Assembly: GCA_017886875.1 (NCBI GenBank)
Contig: JAGHIZ010000008.1
Location: forward strand, 1-64,000
Source of the DNA: Butyricicoccus sp.
Lineage (GTDB): Bacteria; Bacillota; Clostridia; Oscillospirales; Butyricicoccaceae
Reading direction: 5' to 3'
DNA: 64,000 nucleotides
Below, in pieces: positions 7,889-17,358 of this stretch. The notes beneath the pieces are model-generated. The model was not told the origin of the DNA, ran no database searches, and was given only the letters and a program-made list of their open reading frames with translations. Position 1 is the first letter of the stretch, and each line of letters starts with the position of its first letter. Made by a program: the position numbers and the translations under genes.

Positions 7889-8827
7889 TTACTTGCCGCC
7901 AGCCATGGAAGCAACTTCTGCTGCGAAATCGTCAACCTTCTTTTCGATACCTTCGCCCTTTTCAAAACGAGTGTAAGAAGCTAGCTTGATTTCGCCACCA
8001 AGTTCCTTAGCAACAGCAGCGATATGCTGTTCAACAGAAACCTTGTTTTCCTTAACGAAAGCCTGCTGTAGTAAGCAGTTTTCTTCATAGTATTTGCCGA
8101 TACGACCATCAACCATCTTGTGGATAATCTGCTCTGGCTTTGGCTTAGCAGCAGTTTTGTTCTCCTCAAGAGCCTGTACTAGAAGAATTTCTCTTTCCTT
8201 AGATAGAGTAGCCTCATCAACATCGGACTTGTCCATGAAAGATGGGTTCATAGCAGCAGCCTGCATACCGATATCCTTACCAAGAGCAAGAACAGTAGCA
8301 TTGCCCTTTAGGTTCTCAGAAACTTCAAGAGCAACAAGAACACCGATAACACCGCCCATATGGTTGTAAGCAACGTTTACAGTGTTAGCATCATAACGAG
8401 CAAAACGGCGAATTTGAATGTTTTCACCGATAGTTAAAATCTTCTCTTGTAGAGCAGCTTCAACGGTCATACCGTCCATGTCGCAAGCCTTCAGAGCGTC
8501 TATATCAGCAGGGTTAGCCTTGATAACAACAGTAGCAAGGTCATTTACAAACTTCTGGAAGTCAGCATTCTTAGCAACGAAGTCTGTCTCAGAGTTAACT
8601 TCAATAATAGCACCGATACCGCATTCATCACAAACCTTAGCACAAACCATACCTTCAGCAGCGATACGGTCAGCCTTCTTAGCAGCCTTAGCTAGACCTT
8701 TTTCACGAAGAATTTCGATAGCCTTATCGAAATCACCGTCAGCCTCTGTTAAAGCCTTCTTACAATCCATCATACCTACGCTAGTCATTTCACGTAGCTT
8801 CTTTACGTCAGCAGCAGTAAAAGCCAT
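7889..8827 (-). CDS. tsf: Translation elongation factor Ts
   Basis: Guanine nucleotide exchange factor that recharges EF-Tu. The N-terminal UBA-like domain is seen in KKLREMTSVGMMDCKKAL, and the EF-Tu-contacting motif TDFVAKN lies at about residues 80-86. The 312 residues are within the normal range and include the dimerisation domain. It lies 143 bases downstream of rpsB, the usual partner, separated by an unusually structured spacer. Codon use (AAG, TTC, GGC rich) is that of a highly expressed gene. The ribosome binding site TGGAGGAATATAAAA is strong. Confidence 0.97.
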   Translation of the reverse strand: MAFTAADVKKLREMTSVGMMDCKKALTEADGDFDKAIEILREKGLAKAAKKADRIAAEGMVCAKVCDECGIGAIIEVNSETDFVAKNADFQKFVNDLATVVIKANPADIDALKACDMDGMTVEAALQEKILTIGENIQIRRFARYDANTVNVAYNHMGGVIGVLVALEVSENLKGNATVLALGKDIGMQAAAMNPSFMDKSDVDEATLSKEREILLVQALEENKTAAKPKPEQIIHKMVDGRIGKYYEENCLLQQAFVKENKVSVEQHIAAVAKELGGEIKLASYTRFEKGEGIEKKVDDFAAEVASMAGGK

Positions 8828-8864
8828 TTTTATATTCCTCCAAAAAATAGAATTTTAAATAAAA

Positions 8865-8946
8865 GTAGGGTGGAAGGCTCCGGCGACCGCTAATGAAAGC
8901 GATACAAGCCGAAAACCGGCACGCCAAAAGAGCTTTCGCACCCTAC
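8865..8946 (-). ncRNA. Structured RNA element in the rpsB-tsf spacer
   Basis: An 82-base segment closed by a perfect 8-bp stem (GTAGGGTG at 8865-8872 with CACCCTAC at 8939-8946). Inside, GAAAGC (8895-8900) can pair with GCTTTC (8932-8937) and encloses a GCCG/CGGC hairpin (8908-8911 with 8917-8920). GGCG (8882-8885) could also pair with CGCC (8922-8925), crossing the previous helix, which would make a pseudoknot. It is GC-richer than its surroundings and ends 37 bases before the tsf start on the transcript. It may be an intra-operon regulatory or processing element. No known motif is recognised. Confidence 0.5.
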
Positions 8947-8970
8947 ATAAAACATCAAAAATAAGTGAGA

Positions 8971-9711
8971 TTAAGCCTCAGTGTTATCAGCAGTAGCTTC
9001 TTCTTCCTTAGCCTCAACCTCTAGCTGCTCGCCTTGCTTGCCCTCGATTACAGCGTTAGCCATAGTCTGGGAGATAAGCTTGATAGCACGAATAGCATCG
9101 TCGTTACCTGGGATAACATAGTCGATTTCGTCTGGGTCACAGTTAGTATCAACAATAGCAACTACTGGAATACCAAGCTTCTTAGCTTCAGCAATAGCAT
9201 TCTTTTCCTTGCGTGGGTCAACAACGAACATAGCACCTGGAAGCTTCTTCATGTCCTTAACGCCACCAAGATATTTTTCAAGCTTAGCAATCTCAAGCTG
9301 TAGCTTGATAACTTCCTTCTTAGGTAGAAGGTCAAAAGTGCCGTCTTCCTGCATCTTCTTGAGTTGGTTTAGACGATTGATACGAGTACGCATAGTCTTG
9401 AAGTTAGTTAGCATACCACCTAACCAACGAGCGTTTACAAAGTACTGACCTGCACGCTCAGCTTCCTCACGGATAGCGTCCTGAGCCTGCTTTTTAGTAC
9501 CAACGAACAGGATAGAATCACCGTTAGCAGCGATGTCACGAATGAAGAAGTAAGCTTCTTCAAGCTTCTTAACAGTCTTCTGCAGGTCGATGATGTAGAT
9601 ACCGTTACGCTCAGTGAAGATGTATGGAGCCATTTTTGGGTTCCAACGACGGGTCTGATGACCAAAGTGTACACCAGCTTCTAAAAGCTGTTTCATAGAG
9701 ATTACGCCCAT
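8971..9711 (-). CDS. rpsB: 30S ribosomal protein S2
   Basis: Ribosomal protein S2 of the small subunit, 246 residues. Visible signatures are [19 protein letters not shown] at the N-terminus, the helical region with [11 protein letters not shown], and [17 protein letters not shown] and [21 protein letters not shown] in the core (latter quoted as two adjoining parts: [17 protein letters not shown]). The C-terminus is acidic and short. It heads the rpsB-tsf unit, has its own consensus promoter and a 5' leader that can fold into a cruciform. Ribosome binding site CAAGGAGGAATATTAAA. Confidence 0.98.
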   Translation of the reverse strand: MGVISMKQLLEAGVHFGHQTRRWNPKMAPYIFTERNGIYIIDLQKTVKKLEEAYFFIRDIAANGDSILFVGTKKQAQDAIREEAERAGQYFVNARWLGGMLTNFKTMRTRINRLNQLKKMQEDGTFDLLPKKEVIKLQLEIAKLEKYLGGVKDMKKLPGAMFVVDPRKEKNAIAEAKKLGIPVVAIVDTNCDPDEIDYVIPGNDDAIRAIKLISQTMANAVIEGKQGEQLEVEAKEEEATADNTEA

Positions 9712-9739
9712 TTTAATATTCCTCCTTGGTTTTTACCTC

Positions 9740-9802
9740 CATCTCGTTCATCTGTCAGCGGCAGTATAAACTAATACCACCAGCCGCTTGCATCACGAGA
9801 TG
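9740..9802 (-). promoter_or_regulatory. Structured rpsB 5' leader (candidate S2 autoregulatory element)
   Basis: The transcribed leader folds into a nested structure: perfect 8-bp outer stem CATCTCGT (9740-9747) / ACGAGATG (9795-9802), perfect 6-bp inner stem AGCGGC (9757-9762) / GCCGCT (9783-9788), and an apical GTAT/ATAC hairpin with an asymmetric CACCA bulge. It ends about 28 bases before the rpsB ATG. Ribosomal protein operons are often controlled by the encoded protein binding such leaders; that role here is inference. Confidence 0.6.
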
Positions 9803-9824
9803 TGCGTAATATTCATACTGGTTA

Positions 9825-9853
9825 ATCTTATCATATAAAATACTCTTTGTCAA
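9825..9853 (-). promoter_or_regulatory. Consensus promoter for rpsB-tsf
   Basis: On the minus strand TTGACA (9853-9848), 17-bp spacer, TAAGAT (9830-9825). Transcription would begin near 9817, giving a leader of about 105 bases. Confidence 0.8.
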
Positions 9854-9863
9854 AGGGTAATTT

Positions 9864-10154
9864 TTATCTTATATTAGACCACCATTTTTTTCTTTCTTTT
9901 CTTTTAATATTATGTTCATATCTAACTAAAATTATATCATCGCCAATTTTTTCTATTTGTTCCCAAGCAATAACATAATCTTCATCACGCCCTAAAAGAC
10001 CAAAAAAGTGACAGCGTCCCGGCACAACAATAGAAACCACTCTACCGCAAAGAGTGTCAACTTCAACATCACCTACATAGCCCATTCTGCAACCATCATA
10101 AAGATTTATAACTTCTTTACATCTTAAATCGGTTATACGACAGCAATTAGCCAT
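9864..10154 (-). CDS. YlmC/YmxH-family PRC-barrel sporulation protein
   Basis: A 96-residue PRC-barrel protein of the YlmC/YmxH family, common in spore-forming Firmicutes and annotated as sporulation-associated, with no established biochemical role. Visible features are the start (CCRITDLRCKEVINLYDGCR), the GDVEVD strand and the family ending IGDDIILV. It lies 15 bases downstream of the polysaccharide deacetylase gene on the same strand, so they probably form an operon. The tail is strongly basic (KRKERKKWW). Confidence 0.88.
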   Translation of the reverse strand: MANCCRITDLRCKEVINLYDGCRMGYVGDVEVDTLCGRVVSIVVPGRCHFFGLLGRDEDYVIAWEQIEKIGDDIILVRYEHNIKRKERKKWWSNIR

Positions 10155-10169
10155 ATTTTAAATCCTCCT

Positions 10170-11018
10170 TTAGCTAATTTTTTTGAAAAATTCTTCAGTA
10201 GATATACCAGAAGGTCGGTTAAATCTGCCGAGCTTAAATAAACATTCAGGGTTTCTTGTTAGAGTGTTTACACGCTCCTCACAAGTGAGTGTGCATAAAA
10301 AGCCTAAACTTTCTATTATTTCTTCGCTTTCAGAGCTGTAAAAGCCAAAAGGATATGTGTAACAAGTTGGAGCTGATATACCATTATCAGTAAGTAATTT
10401 TTGAAGTTTTTCTGTATCAGCAACTAAAATATTTTGATAATCTTCTTTGCTTTCTCCACGAATACGAGTGCTGCCTTTTCGTGGGCTTTGATTATGCATA
10501 TCATATGAATGATTTTGAATTTCAAAAACATCGCTCATTTCTTTTAATCTATCTATATTTAAGTAAGACCAATAAGCATTTTCTTCACCAGTATCTGTAA
10601 AGGCTTGTGTTTCTGAACCTATAACAGATATTACAGCGGTCATATTACGTTCTTTAAGTAGGGGATAAGCATAAAGAAAGTTATTGAAATGTCCATCATC
10701 AAATGTTATCATAACAGGTTTTTCTGGAAGGTCTGCAAGACCATCAACATAGCGTATTAAATCATTAATAGTTACAGTTTCATATCCATTTTCTTTTAAA
10801 TAATCCAAGTCATTAGCTAAAGTGTCAGGAGATACCACATAATCACCAGCTCTTGCAGTATCCCTAAGTATGCTATGATACATAATAATAGGAAGCTGGA
10901 TTTTATCCTCAGTGTAAGCGGTTTGTGTTTCTAAAGGCTTTGAAATTACAAATTCATTTGCAAAATATATACCGAAAAGTAAAACAAAAACGGTAAATAT
11001 TTTAAGTATTTTTTTCAT
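10170..11018 (-). CDS. Polysaccharide deacetylase family protein
   Basis: An exported or membrane-anchored NodB-homology deacetylase of 282 residues, acting on peptidoglycan or another N-acetylated glycan. The N-terminus is a hydrophobic anchor (KILKIFTVFVLLFGIYFA). The catalytic Asp pair is in MITFDDGHFNN and the metal-binding histidines in QNHSYDMHN. PFGFYSSESEE corresponds to a later conserved motif. The ATG at 11018 is chosen because AGAGGAG lies 7 bases upstream; an upstream GTG would put that site inside the gene. Upstream of and probably co-transcribed with the YlmC-like gene, which hints at a role in sporulation envelope remodelling (inference). Confidence 0.88.
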   Translation of the reverse strand: MKKILKIFTVFVLLFGIYFANEFVISKPLETQTAYTEDKIQLPIIMYHSILRDTARAGDYVVSPDTLANDLDYLKENGYETVTINDLIRYVDGLADLPEKPVMITFDDGHFNNFLYAYPLLKERNMTAVISVIGSETQAFTDTGEENAYWSYLNIDRLKEMSDVFEIQNHSYDMHNQSPRKGSTRIRGESKEDYQNILVADTEKLQKLLTDNGISAPTCYTYPFGFYSSESEEIIESLGFLCTLTCEERVNTLTRNPECLFKLGRFNRPSGISTEEFFKKIS

Positions 11019-11100
11019 GCTGATTTCTCCTCTCACAAAACAGCATTTCGTTCATTGCTTTATATTTTATGGTGAGAAAATCAGATTTAGAACAAAAAAA

Positions 11101-11126
11101 AGACAGCGGAGAAAACTCCACTGTCT
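11101..11126 (-). terminator. Terminator after the LTA synthase-like gene
   Basis: AGACAGCGGAG pairs with CTCCACTGTCT with one mismatch around AAAA; T-run on the minus strand. Confidence 0.8.
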
Positions 11127-11133
11127 GTAAATT

Positions 11134-13167
11134 TTAAGCGGCAGGTTCAGCCTCTGTTGTTTCTGTAGATGAAGTATCATCACTTTCTCCATAAGAGAAG
11201 AAACTGTGTAAGGTGTTTTTATAGTCTACTGTATGGTTAATAGTTAAATCTTGATAAGCCTTAATTTCAGGGAACAGATTTACTAAATCACCAGCAGGAT
11301 AATAATTACCCCCAGCATCATAAGCACCTCTTGCACAGATAACAGGCCATTGTTTGCTTTGCTCTAACATATGGCTTTGATAATCGCTCATAGGCATATC
11401 AACCGCATCAAGCATCATTGGTGCTAAATAGTTAAGGCTTGTGCGAACATCAGTTTGCTGTTCAATATCATAGTTAGCCCAAATAAAGAATGGAACCATA
11501 TATTTTTTCATAAGCTCGTTAGCATCTTTAGTTAGGTTTGGATTTACCCATGAATAGAAGTCAGAATCTAAAGATGGCTGATGGTCACCAAAGAATACAA
11601 CAACAGTTGGTTCATCATAATTTTCAAGAGCTGTTATAAACTCCTGTAAAGCTCTATCGCTTTCATGTTGTTCAGATAGATAAAGCTCAGTTTTAGGGAA
11701 GTTACCCTCTTGACCTACAATAGAAACTGTTTGTTCATAACCATTGCCGCCACCTTCATAACCGCTATGGTTTTGCATGGTTATATTCATAATAAATAGT
11801 TTTTCGTCATCTTCTTTATTTTCAAGACGATTTAAAACCTGATTAAAGTTATATTCATCACTTGGATATAGACGATAATAATCAACATCGCTCATATCTT
11901 CAAGGAAATAGGACTCATCAAAGCCCATTTTGCTGTAAACAGCAGGTCTGTTCCAACCAGCACGAAGCCAAGGGTGCATTGCAACAGTTGTATAATCTTG
12001 ATTGTTAAGTACAGATACTAAAGAATCATAATTTTGAACATCATCAAAATAGTGCAGATAAACCATAGTATCAGGAATAAATAAAATAGAGTCACTAGAT
12101 AAAAATTCAAACTCAGAGTTAGCTGTTTTAGAGCCAAAAATGGAGGCATAAGCATAACCAGTGATTGCATTTTCATTCGTTTTTAAAGAGTCCATAAAAG
12201 GTGTAACTTCAATATTAGTTTCAAAATCGCCTAATACTCTTAAATCACCATAAGACTCACTCATAATAGCTATAATATTAGGTTTTACATCAGAACTAGC
12301 TGTAACAGTTTCTTTTTCTTGACGCTGAGCAGCTGTTTCATTTGCGATTGTTTCAACCGCTTGAGCAGAATAATATTCAGGGATATCACTTCCGCCTTTT
12401 TGGCAAAGTGTAGCTAAGTTACTTGCAAAGTATAAATCGTAGTTAAATGCATTAGAGTTATCTTTATAGTAATCTCCATAGCCTACAAATGGCAGACATG
12501 CAAACAACATAACAGAAGCAAGTGCGGAAAGCTGTTTAAAACGAACTTTACGACCTCTTACATATTCATCACCGCCCATACGGTACATGGTGATAGTCCA
12601 AAGAATTAAAAGCGAACCAAGTAAAATAATATATTGGTCTGGTGTATAGTCATAGTTTTCAGCAACACCAAAAGCGGTTGTAATAGAAGAAATATCATCA
12701 ACAGATATAGGAGAACCTCTAAATAACCATACATAGTGGTTAGCAATACCAAGTACACCAAAAATACTACAGCCGATTACAATAGCCTTACGTAGTGAGT
12801 CAGTACCCACAAATAATAAAACAAATACCGCTGTATGGAATAGAACATTTAAAAGACCAATAAATTTAAGTCTTTCATAATAAGCACCAGAAGAAATAAG
12901 ACTTAAGTAAAAATGTGTAATAAATCCGCAAAATAGTAAGGACACAATCCAACGTATATGACGAATACCAGTTACACCTGTCCAAGGGATTAAACGGCTT
13001 ATAACAAGAATAACACCAGCCACTACAAATGGCATAAAGGTCTGATTATTTACAATACGTTCAACTGCTAGATAGTTGAGCAAAACCGCTGTATAAAGCA
13101 TGGAAATAAACAGCATACCATACTTTTTCCAGAAGTTTTTATCAATTTTCCAGAAATTCTTATCCAT
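11134..13167 (-). CDS. LTA synthase family (sulfatase-fold) membrane protein
   Basis: A 677-residue enzyme of the lipoteichoic acid synthase family. Five hydrophobic segments occupy residues about 15-220, followed by an extracellular sulfatase-type domain. The catalytic Thr is seen in FGSKTANSEFEFLSS (about residue 347), and metal ligands are likely in PNIIAIMSESYGD and VVFFGDHQPSLD. Family members polymerise or transfer glycerol phosphate from phosphatidylglycerol. The N-terminus has a duplicated DKNFWK motif. It stands alone between two terminators. The presence of this enzyme favours a single-membrane Gram-positive envelope. The exact polymer made cannot be told. Confidence 0.9.
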   Translation of the reverse strand: MDKNFWKIDKNFWKKYGMLFISMLYTAVLLNYLAVERIVNNQTFMPFVVAGVILVISRLIPWTGVTGIRHIRWIVSLLFCGFITHFYLSLISSGAYYERLKFIGLLNVLFHTAVFVLLFVGTDSLRKAIVIGCSIFGVLGIANHYVWLFRGSPISVDDISSITTAFGVAENYDYTPDQYIILLGSLLILWTITMYRMGGDEYVRGRKVRFKQLSALASVMLFACLPFVGYGDYYKDNSNAFNYDLYFASNLATLCQKGGSDIPEYYSAQAVETIANETAAQRQEKETVTASSDVKPNIIAIMSESYGDLRVLGDFETNIEVTPFMDSLKTNENAITGYAYASIFGSKTANSEFEFLSSDSILFIPDTMVYLHYFDDVQNYDSLVSVLNNQDYTTVAMHPWLRAGWNRPAVYSKMGFDESYFLEDMSDVDYYRLYPSDEYNFNQVLNRLENKEDDEKLFIMNITMQNHSGYEGGGNGYEQTVSIVGQEGNFPKTELYLSEQHESDRALQEFITALENYDEPTVVVFFGDHQPSLDSDFYSWVNPNLTKDANELMKKYMVPFFIWANYDIEQQTDVRTSLNYLAPMMLDAVDMPMSDYQSHMLEQSKQWPVICARGAYDAGGNYYPAGDLVNLFPEIKAYQDLTINHTVDYKNTLHSFFSYGESDDTSSTETTEAEPAA

Positions 13168-13223
13168 AGTATCTTCCTAGTTCCTTCTTTCAAGAATTTA
13201 TTTTCGTTTTTCGTTATACCACA

Positions 13224-13268
13224 AAAACGGTGAAAACTCAATCTTTTTAGTAGAGCTTTCACCGTTTT
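13224..13268 (-). terminator. Terminator of the rfbA/rmlA gene
   Basis: AAAACGGTGAAA pairs with TTTCACCGTTTT (plus CTC/GAG) and is followed on the minus strand by TTTTTG. Confidence 0.8.
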
Positions 13269-13324
13269 GACATAAACTTTGTGAGTAATGACAAATTTAC
13301 ATACTATTTACTTGACATTGATTA

Positions 13325-14185
13325 TCATAAACACATCAAATATTGACCATAGAGTGTTTGCTTTAATTTGTCAGCAAGAGAATTTAAATCCTCCTGAGAT
13401 ATATAATTTCTTTTAAATGCAATTTCTTCAAGACATGCGATATATCTACCTGTTTCATCTTGCACACTTTTTACTGCTCTAGCGGCATCTAAAAGATTAT
13501 CTGCTGTACCAGCATCAAGCCAAGTAAAATTATTATCTAGCTTTACAACATGTAACTGATTACGCTTTAAATATTCTATATTTACATCTGTTATTTCAAG
13601 TTCGCCTCTTGCAGATGGCTTTAATGAATGAGCGATTTCTATAACCTGATTATCATAAAAGTATATACCAGGGATAATATAATTTGATTTAGGAAAACGA
13701 GGTTTTTCTTCAATGGAAAGTGCATTACCGTTTTCATCAAATTCAACAACACCAAATGCTCTTGGGTCTTCAACATAGTAACCGAAAACAGTAGCACCTT
13801 TTTGATTTTTGTTTCCTGCATTTGACATAATTTGTTCAATATCTGGGCTGTGGAAAATATTATCACCTAATACCAGACATACACTATCATCTCCCACAAA
13901 ATGCTCAGCCACAAGAAACGCATCAGCAATTCCACGGGGTACTTCTTGCACTTCATAGGATATATTAACTCCCCATTTGCTGCCATTGCCTAAAAGTCGA
14001 TAAAAAGGACCTTCTTCGCTAGGGGGAATAATTATCATAATATCACGAATACCCGCTTGCATAAGCACAGCAAGAGGATAATAAATCATTGGTTTGTCAT
14101 ATACTGGTAAAAGTGGTTTACAAACAGGGCGAGTCATTGGGTAAAGTCTAGAGCCACGACCAGCGGCAAGAATAATTCCTTTCAT
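13325..14185 (-). CDS. rfbA: Glucose-1-phosphate thymidylyltransferase
   Basis: Makes dTDP-glucose from dTTP and glucose-1-phosphate, the first step to dTDP-rhamnose and related sugars. The nucleotide-binding signature GRGSRLYPMTRPVCKPLLP is at residues 9-27, and VCLVLGDNIFHSPD and VVEFDENGNALSIEEKP are typical. The length (286) is standard. No other rml/rfb genes are adjacent, so the rest of the pathway must be elsewhere. The gene is monocistronic with a terminator downstream. Confidence 0.94.
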   Translation of the reverse strand: MKGIILAAGRGSRLYPMTRPVCKPLLPVYDKPMIYYPLAVLMQAGIRDIMIIIPPSEEGPFYRLLGNGSKWGVNISYEVQEVPRGIADAFLVAEHFVGDDSVCLVLGDNIFHSPDIEQIMSNAGNKNQKGATVFGYYVEDPRAFGVVEFDENGNALSIEEKPRFPKSNYIIPGIYFYDNQVIEIAHSLKPSARGELEITDVNIEYLKRNQLHVVKLDNNFTWLDAGTADNLLDAARAVKSVQDETGRYIACLEEIAFKRNYISQEDLNSLADKLKQTLYGQYLMCL

Positions 14186-14305
14186 CTCTTTCTCCTAACA
14201 GGGGCATACCCATAAATTATTGTCATTATATTCTATCATAATATTAAACGAAAGTATACAGCAAAAACTTACATAATAAACCATAAAAATTTTAAACAAA
14301 TAAAA

Positions 14306-14336
14306 AAGCATTAAAGTATATAAAACTCTAATGCTT
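14306..14336 (-). terminator. Terminator after rodA-like gene
   Basis: AAGCATTA / TAATGCTT stem (14306-14313 with 14329-14336), followed by TTTTTTATTT on the minus strand. Confidence 0.8.
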
Positions 14337-14342
14337 AGATTA

Positions 14343-15458
14343 TTATTTTAACCAATTCGGCTTTTCTCTCATTCTTACGCCTGCGGCAATACCCAAAGCT
14401 ATATACATAGTTATAACAGATGAGCCACCATAAGAAAATAGAGGAAGTGTAATACCAACAACAGGGAACATACCAATGCACATAAGTATATTTTCAAATG
14501 TTTGGCTTAAAAACATACCAGCAATGCCAATTATCATAAGAGAAGAAAAAGTTGTGTTTGCTGTGTAGCTTACATAAAATAGTCTTAGTATAAGAAGTGA
14601 AAGAAGTGCAAGCACAAGCAAGCAACCTACAAGACCAAATTCTTCACCAGCAACAGCAAAAATAAAGTCTGTGTGTTTACCAGGGAAATTAGAATGCTGC
14701 ATTTGACTGCCCTGCAAAAATCCAGAACCAAAAATTTGACCTGCACCTATGGCTACCTTACTTTTTTCAGTTTGCCATGCTACGGTTTCATTTATAGCAG
14801 GGTCGAATAGCACTAAAATTCTATCAAGTCGGAAACCAGAAATAATTTTCCATATAAAAGGTATAGATGCAACAATTACAACTAAACCACCTGCAAACCA
14901 CTTAAGGCTAAGACCTGCACCAAAAAGCATAACAATAAATATAAAAATATAAGATAGACCTACACCCATATCAGATGATGGTAAAACAACCGCACCAACT
15001 ATAATAAGTAAATGGATACCTAAACCAAGAAGTGTTTTCCAGTGGTTCATTCTATCAAATTCCTGTGCAAGATGTGCGGCAAAAGTAAAAATAAAAATTA
15101 CTTTGCCTACTTCACCCGGTTGGATACCAATAGAGCCAAATCTAAGCCAGCTAGTGTTACCACCTTCACTAAAACCAAGTGGTGTGAAAAGCAGCATCTG
15201 AAACAGTATATTAGCTACAAAAAAGAATTTCCAATAGCGGGAAAGTTCCTCTAAATCAAAAAGACTTGTTACAACAAAAGCTACTATACCAATAAGCACA
15301 GAAATAGACTGAATTAATAGGTATTTACTAGACTCCTCCATGCTATAAGTTGCAGAATATACCAAAATACCGCCATAAGTAGAGCAGCAAAGTGCTACTA
15401 TAAGTAAATAAAGGTCTGTATGCTTTAAATAATGTCCGAGTGAACGAAAGCTATACAA
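14343..15458 (-). CDS. RodA/FtsW/SpoVE family (SEDS) protein
   Basis: A 371-residue polytopic SEDS protein, a peptidoglycan glycosyltransferase that works with a class B penicillin-binding protein in elongation, division or spore cortex formation. About ten membrane segments are visible. Conserved parts include GNTSWLRFGSIGIQPGEVGK and the C-terminal GIAAGVRMREKPN. PLFSYGGSSVITMYIALG matches the usual family signature. The start is a TTG preceded by GGAGG at 7-base spacing. It resembles RodA more than FtsW by the short N-terminus, but the paralogue cannot be fixed. Confidence 0.9.
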   Translation of the reverse strand: MYSFRSLGHYLKHTDLYLLIVALCCSTYGGILVYSATYSMEESSKYLLIQSISVLIGIVAFVVTSLFDLEELSRYWKFFFVANILFQMLLFTPLGFSEGGNTSWLRFGSIGIQPGEVGKVIFIFTFAAHLAQEFDRMNHWKTLLGLGIHLLIIVGAVVLPSSDMGVGLSYIFIFIVMLFGAGLSLKWFAGGLVVIVASIPFIWKIISGFRLDRILVLFDPAINETVAWQTEKSKVAIGAGQIFGSGFLQGSQMQHSNFPGKHTDFIFAVAGEEFGLVGCLLVLALLSLLILRLFYVSYTANTTFSSLMIIGIAGMFLSQTFENILMCIGMFPVVGITLPLFSYGGSSVITMYIALGIAAGVRMREKPNWLK

Positions 15459-15643
15459 AATTCCACCTCCAGAAAAATATATAAATGCTTAATAGATATC
15501 ATAACATAAAAAAAATATAATTTAAATATTAAAATTAAAATATAATATACTTCATTTTTATATTAAAGCTGTGTTATAATATTAAAAAATGTTTTGTTAA
15601 TGGCAAAATTTGTTGATTAGACAGTAAAAGAAAGGGTGTTTTG

Positions 15644-17314
15644 ATGCTTACAGATATTGAAATAGCACAGGCATGTAAAATGAAGCCAATAGTGGAGGTT
15701 GCTAAAAAAGCGGGACTTGATGAGGACGATTTAGAGCTTTATGGTAAATATAAAGCTAAAATTTCCGCTGATGTTTGGAAGCGTCTTGAAAATAAGAAAG
15801 ATGGTAAGCTAGTACTTGTTACAGCTATTAACCCAACTCCAGCAGGTGAGGGCAAAACAACCACAACTGTTGGTTTAGGTCAAGCAATGCATAAAATGGG
15901 CAAAAATACAATGATTGCACTTCGTGAACCATCTTTAGGGCCAGTATTTGGCATTAAAGGCGGTGCAGCGGGTGGCGGTTATGCACAGGTTGTACCAATG
16001 GAGGATATTAACCTACATTTTACAGGTGATATGCACGCTATAACAGCAGCAAATAATTTATTGTGTGCTATGCTTGACAATCATATGCAGCAGGGAAATA
16101 CTTTAGGTATTGACCCAAGACGAGTTATTTTCACTCGTGTTATGGATATGAATGATAGAACACTTAGAAATATAACAATAGGTCTAGGCGGTAAAGCTAA
16201 TGGTATACCAAGAGAAGACCATTTTATGATTACTGTTGCAAGTGAAGTTATGGCTATTTTATGCCTTGCATCTGATATTCACGACCTTAAAAAGCGTTTT
16301 GGTGATATTTTAGTTGCTTATACATATGCAGGTGAGCCAGTTTACGCTAAAGACTTAAATGCACATGGTGCTATGGCAGCTCTTATGAAAGATGCTATTA
16401 AGCCAAACCTTGTTCAAACTCTTGAAGGTACACCTTGTTTAATGCATGGAGGTCCATTTGCTAATATTGCTCATGGTTGTAACTCTGTACAGGCTACTAA
16501 AATGGCAGTACGTCTTTCAGATATCGCAATTACTGAAGCTGGTTTTGGTGCGGACTTGGGTGCAGAAAAGTTTATTGACATTAAATGTCGTAAAACAGGT
16601 TTAAAGCCTGATTGTGTTGTGCTTGTTGCAACCGTTAGAGCTTTAAAATACAATGGTGGTGTTGCGAAAACTGACCTTAACACACCTAATGTAGAGGCAC
16701 TTAAAAAAGGCATTTGTAACCTTGATGCACATTTAGATAATATTGCAAAGTTTGGTGTGCCATGTGTTGTAGCGATTAATGCATTCCCAACCGATACAGC
16801 AGAGGAAATGGATTTTATTCGTGAACATTGTGCAAAACGTGGTGTAAGAGTTGCTCTAAGTGAGGTATTCGCAAAGGGTGGAGAAGGCGGAATTGAGCTT
16901 GCTGAAAAAGTTACAGATGTTTTAGAAAATGAACCAGCAAACTTAAAAATGCTTTATGAAGATGAAATACCACTTGCACAGAAGATTGAAACAATAGCAA
17001 AAACTATTTATGGTGCAGATAAAGTCAATATTATGCCAGCAGCAGCAAAGGAACTCGATAACATTACAAAATTAGGTTTTGGCAATTTGCCAGTATGTAT
17101 GGCAAAAACTCAGTATTCATTATCTGATGACCAAACTAAACTTGGCAGACCAACAGGCTTTGATATTACAGTACGTTCTGTACGTCTTGCAGCGGGTGCG
17201 GGTTTTGTAGTTTGTGAAACAGGTGCTATTATGACTATGCCAGGACTACCAAAAGTGCCAGCAGCTGAGAAAATTGATATTGATGAAGATGGCAAAATTA
17301 TAGGCTTATTCTAA
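15644..17314 (+). CDS. fhs: Formate-tetrahydrofolate ligase
   Basis: Converts formate, THF and ATP to 10-formyl-THF, feeding purine synthesis and, in acetogens, the Wood-Ljungdahl methyl branch. The 556 residues match the family length. The P-loop-like ATP site is [20 protein letters not shown] (about residues 60-79), and [20 protein letters not shown] and LTGDMHAI-like [14 protein letters not shown] follow. The ATG at 15644 is chosen over the adjacent TTG. It is monocistronic with a strong terminator; no THF riboswitch is visible in the 185-base leader region. Confidence 0.97.
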   Translation: MLTDIEIAQACKMKPIVEVAKKAGLDEDDLELYGKYKAKISADVWKRLENKKDGKLVLVTAINPTPAGEGKTTTTVGLGQAMHKMGKNTMIALREPSLGPVFGIKGGAAGGGYAQVVPMEDINLHFTGDMHAITAANNLLCAMLDNHMQQGNTLGIDPRRVIFTRVMDMNDRTLRNITIGLGGKANGIPREDHFMITVASEVMAILCLASDIHDLKKRFGDILVAYTYAGEPVYAKDLNAHGAMAALMKDAIKPNLVQTLEGTPCLMHGGPFANIAHGCNSVQATKMAVRLSDIAITEAGFGADLGAEKFIDIKCRKTGLKPDCVVLVATVRALKYNGGVAKTDLNTPNVEALKKGICNLDAHLDNIAKFGVPCVVAINAFPTDTAEEMDFIREHCAKRGVRVALSEVFAKGGEGGIELAEKVTDVLENEPANLKMLYEDEIPLAQKIETIAKTIYGADKVNIMPAAAKELDNITKLGFGNLPVCMAKTQYSLSDDQTKLGRPTGFDITVRSVRLAAGAGFVVCETGAIMTMPGLPKVPAAEKIDIDEDGKIIGLF

Positions 17315-17326
17315 AAATATAAAACG

Positions 17327-17352
17327 AAAGGCGAGCATTAAAGCTCGCCTTT
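17327..17352. terminator. Bidirectional terminator between fhs and metG
   Basis: Perfect 10-bp stem AAAGGCGAGC / GCTCGCCTTT with ATTAAA loop and T-run. Confidence 0.88.
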
Positions 17353-17358
17353 TATATT

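Noticed and set aside
8094..8858. Plus-strand ORFs opposite tsf
   Set aside because: Antisense shadows caused by the biased codon use of a highly expressed gene.
15459..15643. THF riboswitch before fhs
   Set aside because: The leader is AT-rich without the conserved aptamer stems.
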